In this document: piece after piece, positions 8,440-18,601 of the stretch
Layout of the letters: each line of letters starts with the position of its first letter
Position numbering within the stretch: the stretch's first letter is position 1
Assembly (NCBI RefSeq): GCF_030687835.1
Contig: NZ_CP117449.1
Location: 3,658,001-3,722,000 of the forward strand
Direction of reading: 5' to 3'
Length of the DNA stretch: 64,000 bases
Source of the DNA: Pseudomonas hefeiensis
Lineage (GTDB): Bacteria > Pseudomonadota > Gammaproteobacteria > Pseudomonadales > Pseudomonadaceae
Notes under the pieces: model-generated
What the model saw: only the letters and a program-made list of their open reading frames with translations
What the model was told of the DNA's origin: nothing
Databases searched by the model: none
Translations under genes and position numbers: made by a program

Positions 8440-9789
8440 TTAGAACAGGCTTTGCACCTGCTCCAGGACCGCGCGGTTCATCTGGCCGGTGTGGGTGTGC
8501 AGGCTCACATAGCTTTGCAGCATGTCGAGCTTGGTGTTGAGCAAATCTCGACGAGCCTGGAATAACCGTTGTTGCGCATCAAGGATGTCCACCGTGGAGC
8601 GCACACCGCCCTGAAAGCCTTTTTCCGTCGATGCCAGCGCCCGCCGGTTGGACTCCACCGCCCGTTGCATCGCCTTGCTTTTGGCGAACCCGGCTACCAC
8701 GCCCAGATAATCGGTTTCGATGGCCTCGGCCAACTGCTGGCGCTGCACGTCATAGTCCGACTGCGCACCGGCCAGTTGCGCCTGGGCCTTGGCCACCGAC
8801 GCTCGCACCGCCCCGCCGCGATACAACGGAATATCCAGCTGCAGCCCCACGTAATAGGTGTCCTGGCGCGGGTCGAGTTCCTGGTACTGGCGGGTTTCCC
8901 GGCGGGTCAACTGAGTGGTCAATGCCAAGGTCGGATAATGCCCGGCACGCTGGCTGTCGGCTTGGGCCTCAGCCACTTTCACCGCCGCCAGCCGCGCCGC
9001 CAGTTCGGGGCTGGCCTCACGGGCAATCGCCGTCCAGTACGGCAGGTCCTGCTCCGGCGGGATCGGGCTACCGGCGGCAAGCTCCTCGCGCATCGGCAAA
9101 ATGTCATCAATGGGCACACTGGCACGACCGGACAACGCCCGCAGTGCCGCCACGCGGCCGGCCTGGGCTTCGGCCTCCTGGGCCTCGACCAGATCAAGCC
9201 GCGCCTGGGCTTCATCGATGTCGGTGATCGCGCCCTGGCCACCCTCGAAGAGTTTTTTGCTCTGGATGACCAACCCGTGGATGGCGGCTTTTTGCTGGGC
9301 GATCAACTTGATCTCGTTTTCCGCCCGGGCGACGTCGAAGTAGCCCTTGGCAACCCGGTCGAACAGGGTCTGGCCGGCGACGTCGAAGAGCTGAATGCCC
9401 AGTTGCCCTCGCGCCTTGCCTTCCTGATACGCCGCCCAGCGTGCCTTGTCGTAGAGCGCTTGCTGCGCCGCCAGGGTGACGTTGTTGGCCTGGTAATCGT
9501 TGCTGTTGACGTAGCCGCTGTCGTCACCGCCATCGGTCCGTCCGCCGCGGCCATAACGCGAAGTCAGCGACACTTGCGGATAGAGGCCGCCACGGCCAAT
9601 CGCCTCTTCCTGTCGAGAAGCGTCATAGGCATGGGTGGCCGATTGCAAGGTAGGGTCGTTGAGGCGAGAGGCATCGTACGCCGCGGTCAGGCTCAGGCCG
9701 CCGTCGGCAGCCCAGGTGAAGTTGATCATCGCCCAACTGGAACACAGGCTCAGCAGCACGCGAGCGCTGTAACGGCATCGGTCGGTCAT
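8440..9789 (-). CDS. TolC-family outer-membrane channel of type I secretion
   Basis: A 449-residue TolC/OEP protein: signal peptide (residues about 1-28), then two repeats of the long alpha-helical coiled-coil/beta-strand unit, with the family patterns YRGGAVRASVAKAQAQL and RSTVDILDAQQRLFQARRD. The ATG at 9789 has AGAGGA six bases upstream; an in-frame ATG at 9795 would overlap that site with no spacing. It starts 2 bp after the HlyD stop, so it is the last gene of the ABC-HlyD-TolC operon. It forms the outer-membrane duct for the exported protein. Confidence 0.9.
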   Translation of the reverse strand: MTDRCRYSARVLLSLCSSWAMINFTWAADGGLSLTAAYDASRLNDPTLQSATHAYDASRQEEAIGRGGLYPQVSLTSRYGRGGRTDGGDDSGYVNSNDYQANNVTLAAQQALYDKARWAAYQEGKARGQLGIQLFDVAGQTLFDRVAKGYFDVARAENEIKLIAQQKAAIHGLVIQSKKLFEGGQGAITDIDEAQARLDLVEAQEAEAQAGRVAALRALSGRASVPIDDILPMREELAAGSPIPPEQDLPYWTAIAREASPELAARLAAVKVAEAQADSQRAGHYPTLALTTQLTRRETRQYQELDPRQDTYYVGLQLDIPLYRGGAVRASVAKAQAQLAGAQSDYDVQRQQLAEAIETDYLGVVAGFAKSKAMQRAVESNRRALASTEKGFQGGVRSTVDILDAQQRLFQARRDLLNTKLDMLQSYVSLHTHTGQMNRAVLEQVQSLF

Positions 9790-9791
9790 GC

Positions 9792-11162
9792 TCATTCCTC
9801 TTTGAAGGCTGCCAACAAGCGTTCGCGCAAAGGTTTCATCAGGTAATTCATAAAGGTGCGCTCACCTGTTACCACCGTCACATCGGCCAGCATGCCCGGG
9901 CGCACCCACAACCCGGCGGCCTGCAACGAGGCGACCGTGTCGGCGGGAATTTCGACCTTGGCGGAGAAGTACGGCAAGTGCGTCTGCTCATCGATCAACT
10001 GGTCGGCCGAGACCGTACTTACGGTGCCGGTTGCCGTCGGCGTATCCACCCGTTGCAGCGCGGTGAAATGCACATGCACCGGCAACCCCGGACGCAACTT
10101 GTTGGCCATCAACGGCTCGAAACGCGCGGTAATCGCCATTGGCGCATCCAGCGGTACCACCTGCATCAGGGTTTGTCCGGCCTGGGCAACGCCGCCGACG
10201 GTATGCAGGCTCACGTCCATGACCTGCCCGGCCACTGGCGCACGGATAGCGCCGTTGTCGACTTCAAACTGCAAGGCACGCATCTGATCGGCATAACCGG
10301 CGGCCTCGGCGGAGACCTCGCTGAGCTGGGTTTCAGCATCACGACGAAACTCCTGTTGCACCTGCAACGCCTTGAGCCTGCTCTCGTTGATGGCCTGGCG
10401 GGTCCGGCCGACATCACCCACGCCGGAGGCAATCTGGCCTGCCAGTTGCGCGGCGTTGCGCTCGGCCTCGAAGAGTTTGTTGCGCGGAACATACCCCTCA
10501 CGGGCCAGTTCGCGCAGACCTTCGAGCTCTTGCTGCTGAAAGCGCATTTGTGCGTCGTAGTTACGCTTGACGCCTTCATAGCCCTGCAATTGCTGCTGCA
10601 ACGCCGCGACCTCGTGTTCGATGATCTGCAAGCGGCTGCCCAGTTCGGCACGGCGGGTCAGAAACAACTGGTTTTGCAAGGCCATGGCGGCCTTGACCCG
10701 CGGTTCGTCGGCGCGCTCCAGCAGTTCAACCGGCCACTGGATCTCGGCACTGCCCAGACGCTCGGCAATCAACCGCGCCTCGATGCTGCGATCGTTGAGC
10801 AACTTGCCCAGGGTCACGTCCAGTTGCGACTGCGCCTGCACGGTATTGAGCTGCACCAGCAACTGCCCCTGGCTGACACGATCGCCGTCGCTGACCAGCA
10901 GCTTGTCGACGACCCCGCCGACCAACGACTGCACCGCCTTGCGCTCGCCCGCCACCACCACGGTGCCACTGCCCAGGACACCCTGGTCGAGGGGCGCCAG
11001 GAAGGCCCAGAGCAAAAAACCGCCCAGCGTCAGGACCAGGAAGCCCACCCCATAACGCGCCGCACCGCTGGCGTCGGTACTGGCGCAGGGTAAGGTATTG
11101 GCGTTGAGCACGCTCACTTGCTGCTCGCTGTGCGCCGATGAAGCCGGGGTCAGATCACGCAT
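9792..11162 (-). CDS. HlyD-family type I secretion periplasmic adaptor
   Basis: A 456-residue membrane fusion protein: a short cytoplasmic N-terminus, one helix (GVGFLVLTLGGFLLWAFLAP, about 37-56), lipoyl-like halves (QSLVGGVVDKLLVSDGDRVS and GAIRAPVAGQVMDVSLHTV) and a long central coiled coil, ending in the beta-barrel signature LRPGLPVHVHFTALQ. It is of PrtE/AprE type. Its start overlaps the ABC gene stop by 8 bp. It links the inner-membrane ABC protein to the TolC channel. Confidence 0.92.
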   Translation of the reverse strand: MRDLTPASSAHSEQQVSVLNANTLPCASTDASGAARYGVGFLVLTLGGFLLWAFLAPLDQGVLGSGTVVVAGERKAVQSLVGGVVDKLLVSDGDRVSQGQLLVQLNTVQAQSQLDVTLGKLLNDRSIEARLIAERLGSAEIQWPVELLERADEPRVKAAMALQNQLFLTRRAELGSRLQIIEHEVAALQQQLQGYEGVKRNYDAQMRFQQQELEGLRELAREGYVPRNKLFEAERNAAQLAGQIASGVGDVGRTRQAINESRLKALQVQQEFRRDAETQLSEVSAEAAGYADQMRALQFEVDNGAIRAPVAGQVMDVSLHTVGGVAQAGQTLMQVVPLDAPMAITARFEPLMANKLRPGLPVHVHFTALQRVDTPTATGTVSTVSADQLIDEQTHLPYFSAKVEIPADTVASLQAAGLWVRPGMLADVTVVTGERTFMNYLMKPLRERLLAAFKEE

Positions 11163-12880
11163 CTTCGCCAGCCTCCCTCACCGCAGCGGGCCTGGGCCCC
11201 GGCATCAATGCCTTGAGCACCCGGTCCCGTGGGCCGAAGGCTTGTTGAGTGCCGTCCTTGAGTACCAGGATGTGATCGACCACGGCCAGCACATTGGGTC
11301 GATGGGTGATCAGCACCACCGTACTGCCGGCGGCCTTGAGCGCATTGATCGCGTGTACCAGCGCCAGTTCACCCGCTTCGTCGAGGTTGGAATTGGGCTC
11401 GTCGAGCACGATCAGCGACGGCCGCCCATACAATGCGCGGGCCAAGCCCAGGCGCTGTTTCTGCCCGCCAGACAAACCGAGCCCGCCGGGCCCCAGTGGC
11501 GTGTCATAACCTTTGGGAAATCTGAGGATCATCTCGTGAATGCCAGCGTGACGAGCGGCGGCAATGATTTTGTCGGCATCCTGCTCGCCGCCGAAGCGGG
11601 CGATGTTATCGGCAACGCTGCCATCGAACAGCTCGATGTCCTGCGGCAAGTAACCCAGGTACGGACCCAGGGCATCATGGGACCACTGGCTGATCTCGGC
11701 GTCATCCAGACGCACCGAACCGCCCATGGCCGGCCATACCCCGACCAGCGCCCTGGCCAGCGTCGACTTGCCACTGGCGCTGGGGCCAACTACGGCAAGT
11801 ACTTCGCCCTTGGCCAGGCTGAAATTGATCCCGCGCACAATCGGTTGCGAGGCCCCGGGCGGGCCAACATACAGTTGCTCCAGGCGCACCGCGCCGGTGG
11901 GCGGCGGCAAGGGGCATGCGCAGGCGCTCGCGGGGGTGCTGGGTAAGGAGCTGGCTCAAACGCTGGTAGCTCTGGCGCCCGGCGTTGAACTGTTTCCAGG
12001 AGCCGATGGCAATTTCCACCGGTGCCAGGGCACGTCCCAGCAGCAGCGACATGGCGATCATCATGCCCGCCGACATCTGCCCTTCGAGCACCAGCAACGC
12101 CCCCAGGCCCAGGGCCAAGGACTGGCCCGATATGCGCACGAAACGAGTCGCGGAGGTGATACGCGCACCGCGGTCGCTGGCATGGGCCTGGGCGGCAATG
12201 ATGCGTTGTTGCAGCAAGCTCCAGCGCTGGCGCAACGGCCCGAGCATGCCCAGCGCCTGAATGACCTCGGCATTGTGGAGCGTGCTGTTGACATAGACAG
12301 ACGACTGCACGCCCAGGCGATTGGCTTCACCCAGCCGGGCGCGAGTCGCCAACTCCCCCCACAATGCCAGACCGATCAGCACCAGGGCGAGCACCAGGGT
12401 CAGTACCCCGAACCAGGGGTGAAAGATGAACGCCACCAACAGGAAGATCGGCAACCACGGCGCATCGAGCAACGCGATCAGGCCCTGGCCGGTGATCAAC
12501 TGGCGCAACGTCGCCAAATCAGTCAGAACCTGCGCCGGGTTGGCGTTGTGCTCGCGCAGGCTGCGGGCGAAGGCGGCGTCGAAAATTCGCTCGCCGAGGG
12601 CGTCGTCCAGCCCCGCACTCATACGAATCATCACCTCGCCGCGCACCCACTCGATCAGGGCACTGAACAGAAACAGGGCCAGGGCGATCAAGGTCAGCAT
12701 GAACAGGGTGGTTTCGTTGCGACTGGTGAGGACCCGATCGTACACCTGCATCATGTACAGCGATGGCACCAGCACCAACAGGTTGATCACGCCACTGAAC
12801 AGCGCCAGCGACCAGAACACCCGGCGATAACTTAATAAGGCAGCATCAATGTCATGACGCGGATCGAGTAGAAAGCGCAT
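11155..12880 (-). pseudogene. Type I secretion ABC transporter (PrtD/AprD-like), frameshifted
   Basis: The gene is split over two frames. Codons 1 to about 323 from ATG 12880 encode the six-helix exporter domain (RVFWSLALFSGVINLLVLVP, LIEWVRGEVMIRMSAGLDD). The ATPase domain continues in the +1 frame from 11910 to 11155, with Walker A GPSASGKST, signature LSGGQKQRLGLARAL and Walker B LIVLDEPNSNLD. The break is at a C4 run on the coding strand (11911-11914): reading CCC and skipping one C restores the expected RMPLPPPTG junction and gives about 574 residues, the usual PrtD length. There is no N-terminal C39 domain. It may be a true null allele, a sequencing error, or +1 frameshifting on CCC-C; a TTG at 11910 could also start a separate ATPase. 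First gene of the operon. Confidence 0.85.
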
Positions 12881-13135
12881 AGAGAATCAACCCGCAAAGG
12901 AATAGTCGGTCCCGGCGCAATCCATCGCGAGTTATTTGCCCGAAGGCGTCAAAAAAAAGAGCGTCATGTCGCTGACGTGCAGCTATCTGGGTCGATCCTC
13001 GCCGCTACAGACGCCAAGTACTGACAACGTAACCACGGGTTAGTGCCAGCATGGGGCCGGTGTTTTCACCTCAATATGGGCAGGATGGGGCGTTCAAGAC
13101 AGACGGTGTGCGATCTTGAGCCGCCCCCTCAGTGG

Positions 13136-14062
13136 CTAGTCGTAAAACGGCTCAACCAAAGTCCGACTGCCAAGAAAGAAGCTGTCCGCCACCAAGCGCA
13201 ACGGCTGCAGATCCAGGTCGCTGGTTTGGTCAGCAATCAGTTGTTGGAAATGCCGATACACCGCCGCGTATTCACCCTCTTGGGAAACGGTCTGGCGAAC
13301 GCCGTCGATACTCAGCAGTGCCCCACCGTTGTCCAGGCGCAAGGTGCCTTCGGTGCAGCGAATCTCGATGCTCCAGAGTTCGTCATGACCGTGGTCGAAA
13401 TCGAACTCCGCACGGACATCGAGGTGCTGTGCATCGGACATCTTGAGGCTGGCGGCGATTGGCGATTGGCAGTTACTCGGCACGCGCAGTTCTGCGCACT
13501 CAACGAACAGCGGCAGCGCCAGCAGATGGGTCACGATTGAAAACGCATTGATGCCGGGATCGAATACACCCAGCCCCCCAGGTTGCCAGATCCAGGTTTG
13601 GCCCGGGTGCCACTTGCGCACGTCTTCCTTCCAGTCGATCTTGACGCTTTGCAGGGTCCGGCTGGCCAGCCAGTCACGGGCGGCGTCGATGCCCGGTGCG
13701 TAGCGTGAATGCCAGGCGAACAGACCGCTGACACCCTGCTCGCCTACCTGATCCACCAACGCCATTGCTTCACCCAGCGTGGCGCATGGCGGCTTTTCTA
13801 CCAGAACGTGTTTGCCTGCGGCCAACGCTTGTTGCACCAATGCGAATCGACCTTGCGGCGGTGTGCAAAACGCAATCGCATCGACCTGCGGGCCGTTTTC
13901 AAGCAGCTCGCCCAAAGATCGGAAATTCTCCACCCCGGCGCAGGGCTGCCCTTGGGTAGCGACAGACACCAGCTGGAACGCAGGGTTGGCGAGGATAGCG
14001 GGAACGTGTTGATCCTGGGCAATCTTGCCGTAGCCCACCAGACCGAGACAAATCGGTTGCAT
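13136..14062 (-). CDS. gal: D-galactose 1-dehydrogenase (Gfo/Idh/MocA family)
   Basis: A 308-residue NAD(P)-dependent sugar dehydrogenase: a Rossmann start LGLVGYGKIAQDQHVPAI, the family motif VLVEKPP with catalytic lysine at about residue 90, and a conserved substrate segment WKEDVRKWHPGQTWIWQPG. As I remember it, the P. fluorescens D-galactose 1-dehydrogenase is very similar over its whole length (also acts on L-arabinose), giving the aldonolactone. The ATG at 14062 has AGGAG upstream; the open frame continues 28 codons further without a ribosome site. It lies 118 bp downstream of a DeoR regulator on the same strand, which probably controls it. Confidence 0.85.
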   Translation of the reverse strand: MQPICLGLVGYGKIAQDQHVPAILANPAFQLVSVATQGQPCAGVENFRSLGELLENGPQVDAIAFCTPPQGRFALVQQALAAGKHVLVEKPPCATLGEAMALVDQVGEQGVSGLFAWHSRYAPGIDAARDWLASRTLQSVKIDWKEDVRKWHPGQTWIWQPGGLGVFDPGINAFSIVTHLLALPLFVECAELRVPSNCQSPIAASLKMSDAQHLDVRAEFDFDHGHDELWSIEIRCTEGTLRLDNGGALLSIDGVRQTVSQEGEYAAVYRHFQQLIADQTSDLDLQPLRLVADSFFLGSRTLVEPFYD

Positions 14063-14180
14063 CGATGACTCCTGATTATTTTTGTACTTTTGATGGGCCA
14101 GCAAACTAGCGGTAAATCGCGTGGCGGACAATGGCTCGCCGCACATGCGCTTGATTGTTGTGGGCGCTACAGCAAACGCT

Positions 14181-14975
14181 TCACGCCTGCCGCGGTTCGC
14201 AAGGCGCGCTCATGACGTTGGCAATCCTGCCCAAGAACGGCTCCAGGCGTTCGCCCGGCGCGTCGTGCTCCACCACCAGGGCGGCGACTTCTTCACACGA
14301 CGCCACCTGATAGTGGGCAATGCTGGAGAGTTTTTCATTGGTCACGGCCACCACCACCTGACCGCTCGCCGCGACGACCGCGCGCTTGAACTCAGCGTCA
14401 TCCAGGCCGAACGCTGTGATGCCATTGTCCGGGTCGATGGCGCAAGCGCCGAGAAAACACAGGTCAACATTGAACTGCCGCAGTTGCTGCACAGCCGCCA
14501 GCCCGATCACCCCGCCCGACGCCGTGTTCACGCGCCCGCCCAACAGGATCACCTCAGCGCAGGGCAGCTTCATCAATTGCACGGCAATCAACGGCGAATT
14601 GGTGCTCAGCGTCAACTTAAGGCGTGGATCGATGGCGCCGGCAATCGCCAGGTTGGTCGAGCCGGCATCGATGAACACGTGCTGGCCCGCCCTCAGCAAC
14701 GAGGCCGCCGCCAGACCGAGACTGTCCTTACGCTCGACGTTTTGCCGTACTCGAACGGCCATAGGCCCTTCAACGGCGGGCAACAGGATGGCGCCGCCAT
14801 AGACGCGCTTGCATAACCCCGCCGCGGCCAATACGCCGAGATCGCGCCGTATCGAGTGCTCGGAGACATTAAATTCGTTGGCCAGATCGGCGGCAATCAC
14901 CCGGCCATACAGGGCCAGACGCTCGCTGATCCGTTGCTGGCGTTCGCCAGGAAACACTTCGTGAGTTGAAGTCAT
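14181..14975 (-). CDS. DeoR/GlpR-family transcriptional regulator
   Basis: A 264-residue DeoR-family repressor: N-terminal winged HTH (QQRISERLALYGRVIAADLA, then VSEHSIRRDLGVL and RVYGGAIL) and a C-terminal sugar-phosphate sensor domain with DAGSTN, STNSPLIAVQL and LLGGRVN. Two ATGs are possible (14993 and 14975); the second is preferred because GAAGG lies upstream of it. Its position just ahead of the galactose dehydrogenase suggests local control of an aldose pathway. Confidence 0.88.
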   Translation of the reverse strand: MTSTHEVFPGERQQRISERLALYGRVIAADLANEFNVSEHSIRRDLGVLAAAGLCKRVYGGAILLPAVEGPMAVRVRQNVERKDSLGLAAASLLRAGQHVFIDAGSTNLAIAGAIDPRLKLTLSTNSPLIAVQLMKLPCAEVILLGGRVNTASGGVIGLAAVQQLRQFNVDLCFLGACAIDPDNGITAFGLDDAEFKRAVVAASGQVVVAVTNEKLSSIAHYQVASCEEVAALVVEHDAPGERLEPFLGRIANVMSAPCEPRQA

Positions 14976-15123
14976 TGCGCTTACAACCTTCATAAACGAG
15001 CATTAATTATCATCAACGAGCAAATATGCCGATTACAGGGCCTCTCGTCAAACCTCAACGCCGGGGCCAGCCACCGCCCTTTGGTAGCGGACTCAAATGA
15101 ATCTGCCCCCTCTTTTTTCAACG

Positions 15124-15157
15124 CAAAAAAAACCCCGCCACCGAATTCGGTGCGGGG
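15124..15157 (-). terminator. Intrinsic terminator downstream of lipoprotein gene
   Basis: On the minus strand the stem CCCCGCACCGAA / TTCGGTGGCGGGG (one bulge) is followed by eight T residues (the A-run at 15124-15132 on the plus strand). It lies about 65 bp past the lipoprotein stop. Confidence 0.75.
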
Positions 15158-15219
15158 CAAAAAATTGGTTGGTTGCGGCCAACCAAAGGAGCACTGTGAA
15201 AAACGTGTAAGGGCCGGGC

Positions 15220-15561
15220 TCAAATGCAGTCCTGCGCGGCCCGTTCAAAACTCGAAGGCAGGAAGCTGGAGGCCAGCAGATGCCGTTCGTAGATGAATAC
15301 CTTGCCGCCGGTCCCGGCCTTGTAGGCTTCCAGTACGTTGTCCGCCGAGACTTTGCTCGGCACCACGATCCGGTAGCTGCGCTGGCTCTGGGAGACTGTC
15401 GGGCTCATCGCGTTGTCCTGCAATTTCGGCACAACACAGTCGGCGTATTGGGCCGGCGTCTTGCTGGTCTGCAAGGTCAGGGTCGGGTCGTTTGGCGCGG
15501 AGGCACAACCGGCGAGCAACAAGGAGGCAAACGCCATGGAAGGCGCAAATAAAAGGCGCAT
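15220..15561 (-). CDS. Small hypothetical lipoprotein
   Basis: A 113-residue protein with a lipoprotein signal peptide: a hydrophobic run ending in the lipobox LLAGC with the cysteine at residue 19, followed by ASAPNDPTLTL. The mature part has two further cysteines (YADCVVPKL and the C-terminal AAQDCI) that could form a disulphide. AGGA precedes the ATG. No function recognised; it is followed by an intrinsic terminator and appears monocistronic. Confidence 0.8.
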   Translation of the reverse strand: MRLLFAPSMAFASLLLAGCASAPNDPTLTLQTSKTPAQYADCVVPKLQDNAMSPTVSQSQRSYRIVVPSKVSADNVLEAYKAGTGGKVFIYERHLLASSFLPSSFERAAQDCI

Positions 15562-15800
15562 CGGTCTGGTCCTGAAAACAAAAGGTTCGGTTCATCAGGC
15601 AACGGAGCTGCGTTACGGGTTGCCGCCACTGCCAGGTGCATCTGGTGTGTGGTCAGCGGATGAGTAAACCTCATCGTCCCTGCTGCTTGAGCCGCCTGTT
15701 CGATGGGAGGGATTTTCCAGGCATTGCCGACAAAACAGAACTTGTGTTTCGTAATGATCACTATTGCTGCCAGCAATAGTTGCGAGCGATGACGGCCGGT

Positions 15801-16985
15801 TCAGTGACCGGTGCCGCCCCCCTGCTGATATTCGCGTGGCGTACAGCCAAACTCTCGACGAAACACCGTGTGCAGGTACTGCGCCGATTTGAAGCCGCAG
15901 TTCTGGGCGATGTCGGCAATCGCCGAGTCCGTATTTTCCAAGCCCTGGGCGGCGGCGGCCAGTTTGAAGCGCAGGATCTCATCGTGCACGCTGCAGCCCC
16001 GCGCCTTGCGAAAGTGCGCCTCCAGGGATGAACGCGACACGCCCACATACGCCGCCACCTGCGCGGTCTTGATGCCCTGGCAGGCGTATTGGCGGATGAA
16101 CAGCAGCGCCTGCATGACGTAAGGGTTGCCCAACGGTTGATGCAGACTCGAGGCCTGTACGTTGATCGCATCCGGGGGTATCAGCACCTGCGTGCCCGTG
16201 GACGGCATGCCGTGCAGCATCTGATGGAGCAGGCGCGCGGCGGTCCGGCCCATGGTTTCGGTGCCCTGGATCACCGAACTCAGCGGCACCCGCGTCAGGG
16301 TGCGGGTCAGGGGGTCGTTGTCGATGCCGATCAATGCCACCTGCTCCGGCACGGCGATTCCAGCGGTCAGGCAGGCCTGCAGCAGTTGCCGGGCGCGGGC
16401 GTCACTGACGGCGATGATACCGATGGGTTTGGGCAGGCTTTGCAACCAGGCGATCTGCTGTTCCACGGCGCTGTCCCAGAGCGGCGCGCTGGTGCCCATC
16501 CCGCGATAGACCTCGGCGTGCAAACCATCGCGCTGCAGCAGCCGGCGAAAGGCGTTTTCCCGCTCCTGCGCCCAGCGATTGGCCTGCGCTTGCGGCAGGC
16601 TGAAGCAGGCAAAGCGCGTCAACCCGGCTTCGATCAAGTGCTCGTACGCCAGCTTCATCAACGCATCATTGTCGGTGGCGACATAGGGAATGCCCTTCGG
16701 ATAGGCACGCTCATCCTGGTAAGAGCCGCCCACCGCCACCACTGGCAAGCCGATCCCGGTCAGCGCCTCGCCGATCAGCGGGTCGTCGAAGTCGGCAATG
16801 ATCCCGTCGCCCTGCCAGCGCTCGATGCCTTTCAACCGACAAAGAAAATCTTCCTCAAGGAACAGGTCCCAGGAGGCGCGGGTGCTGCTCAGGTAGTTGC
16901 CGATGCCGCTGATGATGCCGCGGTCGTAGATTTTGCTGCCGTTGAACAACAACGCGATGCGGTGAACGGGCGGGACGGTTTTCAT
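15801..16985 (-). CDS. xylR: XylR, AraC-type activator of xylose genes
   Basis: A 394-residue regulator with an N-terminal LacI/periplasmic-binding-like sensor (RIALLFNGSKIYDRGIISGI ... LIGIDNDPLTRTL) and a C-terminal AraC HTH pair (KTAQVAAYVGVSRSSLEAHF; IADIAQNCGFKSAQYLHTVF). This architecture and length are those of XylR (E. coli about 392). It is divergent from xylA across 154 bp, the usual arrangement. It is expected to bind D-xylose and activate xylA and xylFGH. Confidence 0.93.
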   Translation of the reverse strand: MKTVPPVHRIALLFNGSKIYDRGIISGIGNYLSSTRASWDLFLEEDFLCRLKGIERWQGDGIIADFDDPLIGEALTGIGLPVVAVGGSYQDERAYPKGIPYVATDNDALMKLAYEHLIEAGLTRFACFSLPQAQANRWAQERENAFRRLLQRDGLHAEVYRGMGTSAPLWDSAVEQQIAWLQSLPKPIGIIAVSDARARQLLQACLTAGIAVPEQVALIGIDNDPLTRTLTRVPLSSVIQGTETMGRTAARLLHQMLHGMPSTGTQVLIPPDAINVQASSLHQPLGNPYVMQALLFIRQYACQGIKTAQVAAYVGVSRSSLEAHFRKARGCSVHDEILRFKLAAAAQGLENTDSAIADIAQNCGFKSAQYLHTVFRREFGCTPREYQQGGGTGH

Positions 16986-17044
16986 GGTTTTTACCCTGGG
17001 CCGATGACCACAGACTAGGCGCGTGACCGTCGGATCTCAATACT

Positions 17045-17074
17045 CAAAATCGCACTGCGCCTTGGTGATTTTCA
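17045..17074. promoter_or_regulatory. Candidate XylR operator in xylR-xylA gap
   Basis: CAAAATCGCAC at 17045-17055 and TGATTTTCA around 17066-17074 form an imperfect inverted repeat in the divergent promoter. It is assigned by position only; no footprint consensus was applied. Confidence 0.3.
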
Positions 17075-17139
17075 TAATCAGCGGCCACCAGGCCGGCGTT
17101 AGTATCGATACACCGCCAAGAACAATAAGGAAATCGCCA

Positions 17140-18456
17140 ATGTCGTACTTCCCCGCCATCGACAAGGTTCGCTACGAAGGCCCCGCCAGCGACTCGCCTC
17201 TTGCTTTCCGCCACTACGACGCCGACAGGCTCGTGCTCGGCAAGCCCATGCGCGAGCACCTGCGCATGGCTGTGTGCTACTGGCATACCTTTGTCTGGCC
17301 GGGATCCGATGTGTTCGGCGCCGGCACCTTCCAGCGCCCGTGGCAGCATGCCGGGGACCCGATGGAACTGGCCATCGGCAAGGCCGAAGCGGCCTTCGAG
17401 TTCTTCTCCAAACTGGGCATCGACTACTACTGCTTTCACGACACCGATGTCGCCCCGGAAGGTCACTCGCTGAAGGAATACCGTAACCAGTTCGCGCAGA
17501 TGATCGACCACCTGGAGCGTCATCAGGAACAAACCGGGATCAAGCTGCTGTGGGGCACCGCCAACTGCTTCAGCAACCCGCGCTTTGCCGCAGGCGCCGC
17601 CAGCAACCCGGACCCGCAAGTGTTCGCCTGCGCCGCCGCTCAAGTGTTCAGTGCGATGAACGCCACCCAACGTCTCAAGGGCGACAACTACGTGTTGTGG
17701 GGCGGTCGCGAAGGTTACGAAACCCTGCTCAATACCGATCTGAAACGCGAGCGCGAACAACTGGGCCGCTTCATGGGCATGGTGGTCGAGCACAAGCACA
17801 AGATCGGTTTCAAGGGCGATCTGCTGATCGAACCCAAGCCGCAGGAACCGACCAAGCACCAATACGATTACGACAGCGCCACGGTGTTCGGCTTCCTGCA
17901 ACAGTTCGGCCTGGAGAAGGAGATCAAGGTCAACATCGAGGCCAACCACGCCACCCTGGCCGGGCACAGTTTCCATCATGAGATCGCCACCGCCGTCTCC
18001 CTGGGAATCTTCGGCAGCATCGACGCCAACCGTGGCGATCCGCAGAACGGCTGGGACACCGACCAGTTCCCCAACAGCGTCGAAGAGATGACTCTGGCCA
18101 CCTATGAAATCCTCAAGGCCGGCGGGTTCGGCAATGGCGGCTTCAACTTCGATTCCAAGGTCCGTCGTCAGAGCCTGGACGAGATTGACCTGTTCCACGG
18201 CCACGTTGCGGCCATGGACGTACTGGCTTTGGCCCTGGAACGCGCGGCAGCCATGGTGCAGAACGATCAGTTACAACAGTTCAAGGACCAGCGCTACGCA
18301 GGCTGGCAACAACCGTTTGGCAAAGCGGTACTGGCCGGTGATTTCAGTCTTGAATCACTGGCCGAACATGCCTTTACCACCGAGCTGAATCCCCAGGCTG
18401 TCAGCGGTCGGCAAGAGATGCTCGAGAACGTGGTCAACCGGTTCATCTACCCCTGA
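17140..18456 (+). CDS. xylA: Xylose isomerase
   Basis: A 438-residue class II xylose isomerase (E. coli XylA 440): [20 protein letters not shown], the catalytic histidine in [13 protein letters not shown], the metal-binding [17 protein letters not shown], and [17 protein letters not shown]. It converts D-xylose to D-xylulose in the cytoplasm. The ATG at 17140 follows TAAGGA; the longer open frame from 17023 lies in the xylR-xylA promoter. It is the first gene of xylAFGH. Confidence 0.98.
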   Translation: MSYFPAIDKVRYEGPASDSPLAFRHYDADRLVLGKPMREHLRMAVCYWHTFVWPGSDVFGAGTFQRPWQHAGDPMELAIGKAEAAFEFFSKLGIDYYCFHDTDVAPEGHSLKEYRNQFAQMIDHLERHQEQTGIKLLWGTANCFSNPRFAAGAASNPDPQVFACAAAQVFSAMNATQRLKGDNYVLWGGREGYETLLNTDLKREREQLGRFMGMVVEHKHKIGFKGDLLIEPKPQEPTKHQYDYDSATVFGFLQQFGLEKEIKVNIEANHATLAGHSFHHEIATAVSLGIFGSIDANRGDPQNGWDTDQFPNSVEEMTLATYEILKAGGFGNGGFNFDSKVRRQSLDEIDLFHGHVAAMDVLALALERAAAMVQNDQLQQFKDQRYAGWQQPFGKAVLAGDFSLESLAEHAFTTELNPQAVSGRQEMLENVVNRFIYP

Positions 18457-18601
18457 TACCCGGCCCGTTCGCTGCGCAGAGGTTGTTACATTCTCGCGAC
18501 AAATCTCTGCCCGCGGCACCCCGGGAGTCTCTACAGTTCTACCCGCACCACGTTCATCGTCAGGCAGTGTCTTTCAAACAACAATAAAAGGACGCACCAC
18601 C

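Noticed and set aside
9790..9795. Earlier ATG (9795) for the TolC gene
   Set aside because: It would start directly on the AGAGGA ribosome site; the next ATG at 9789 has correct spacing.
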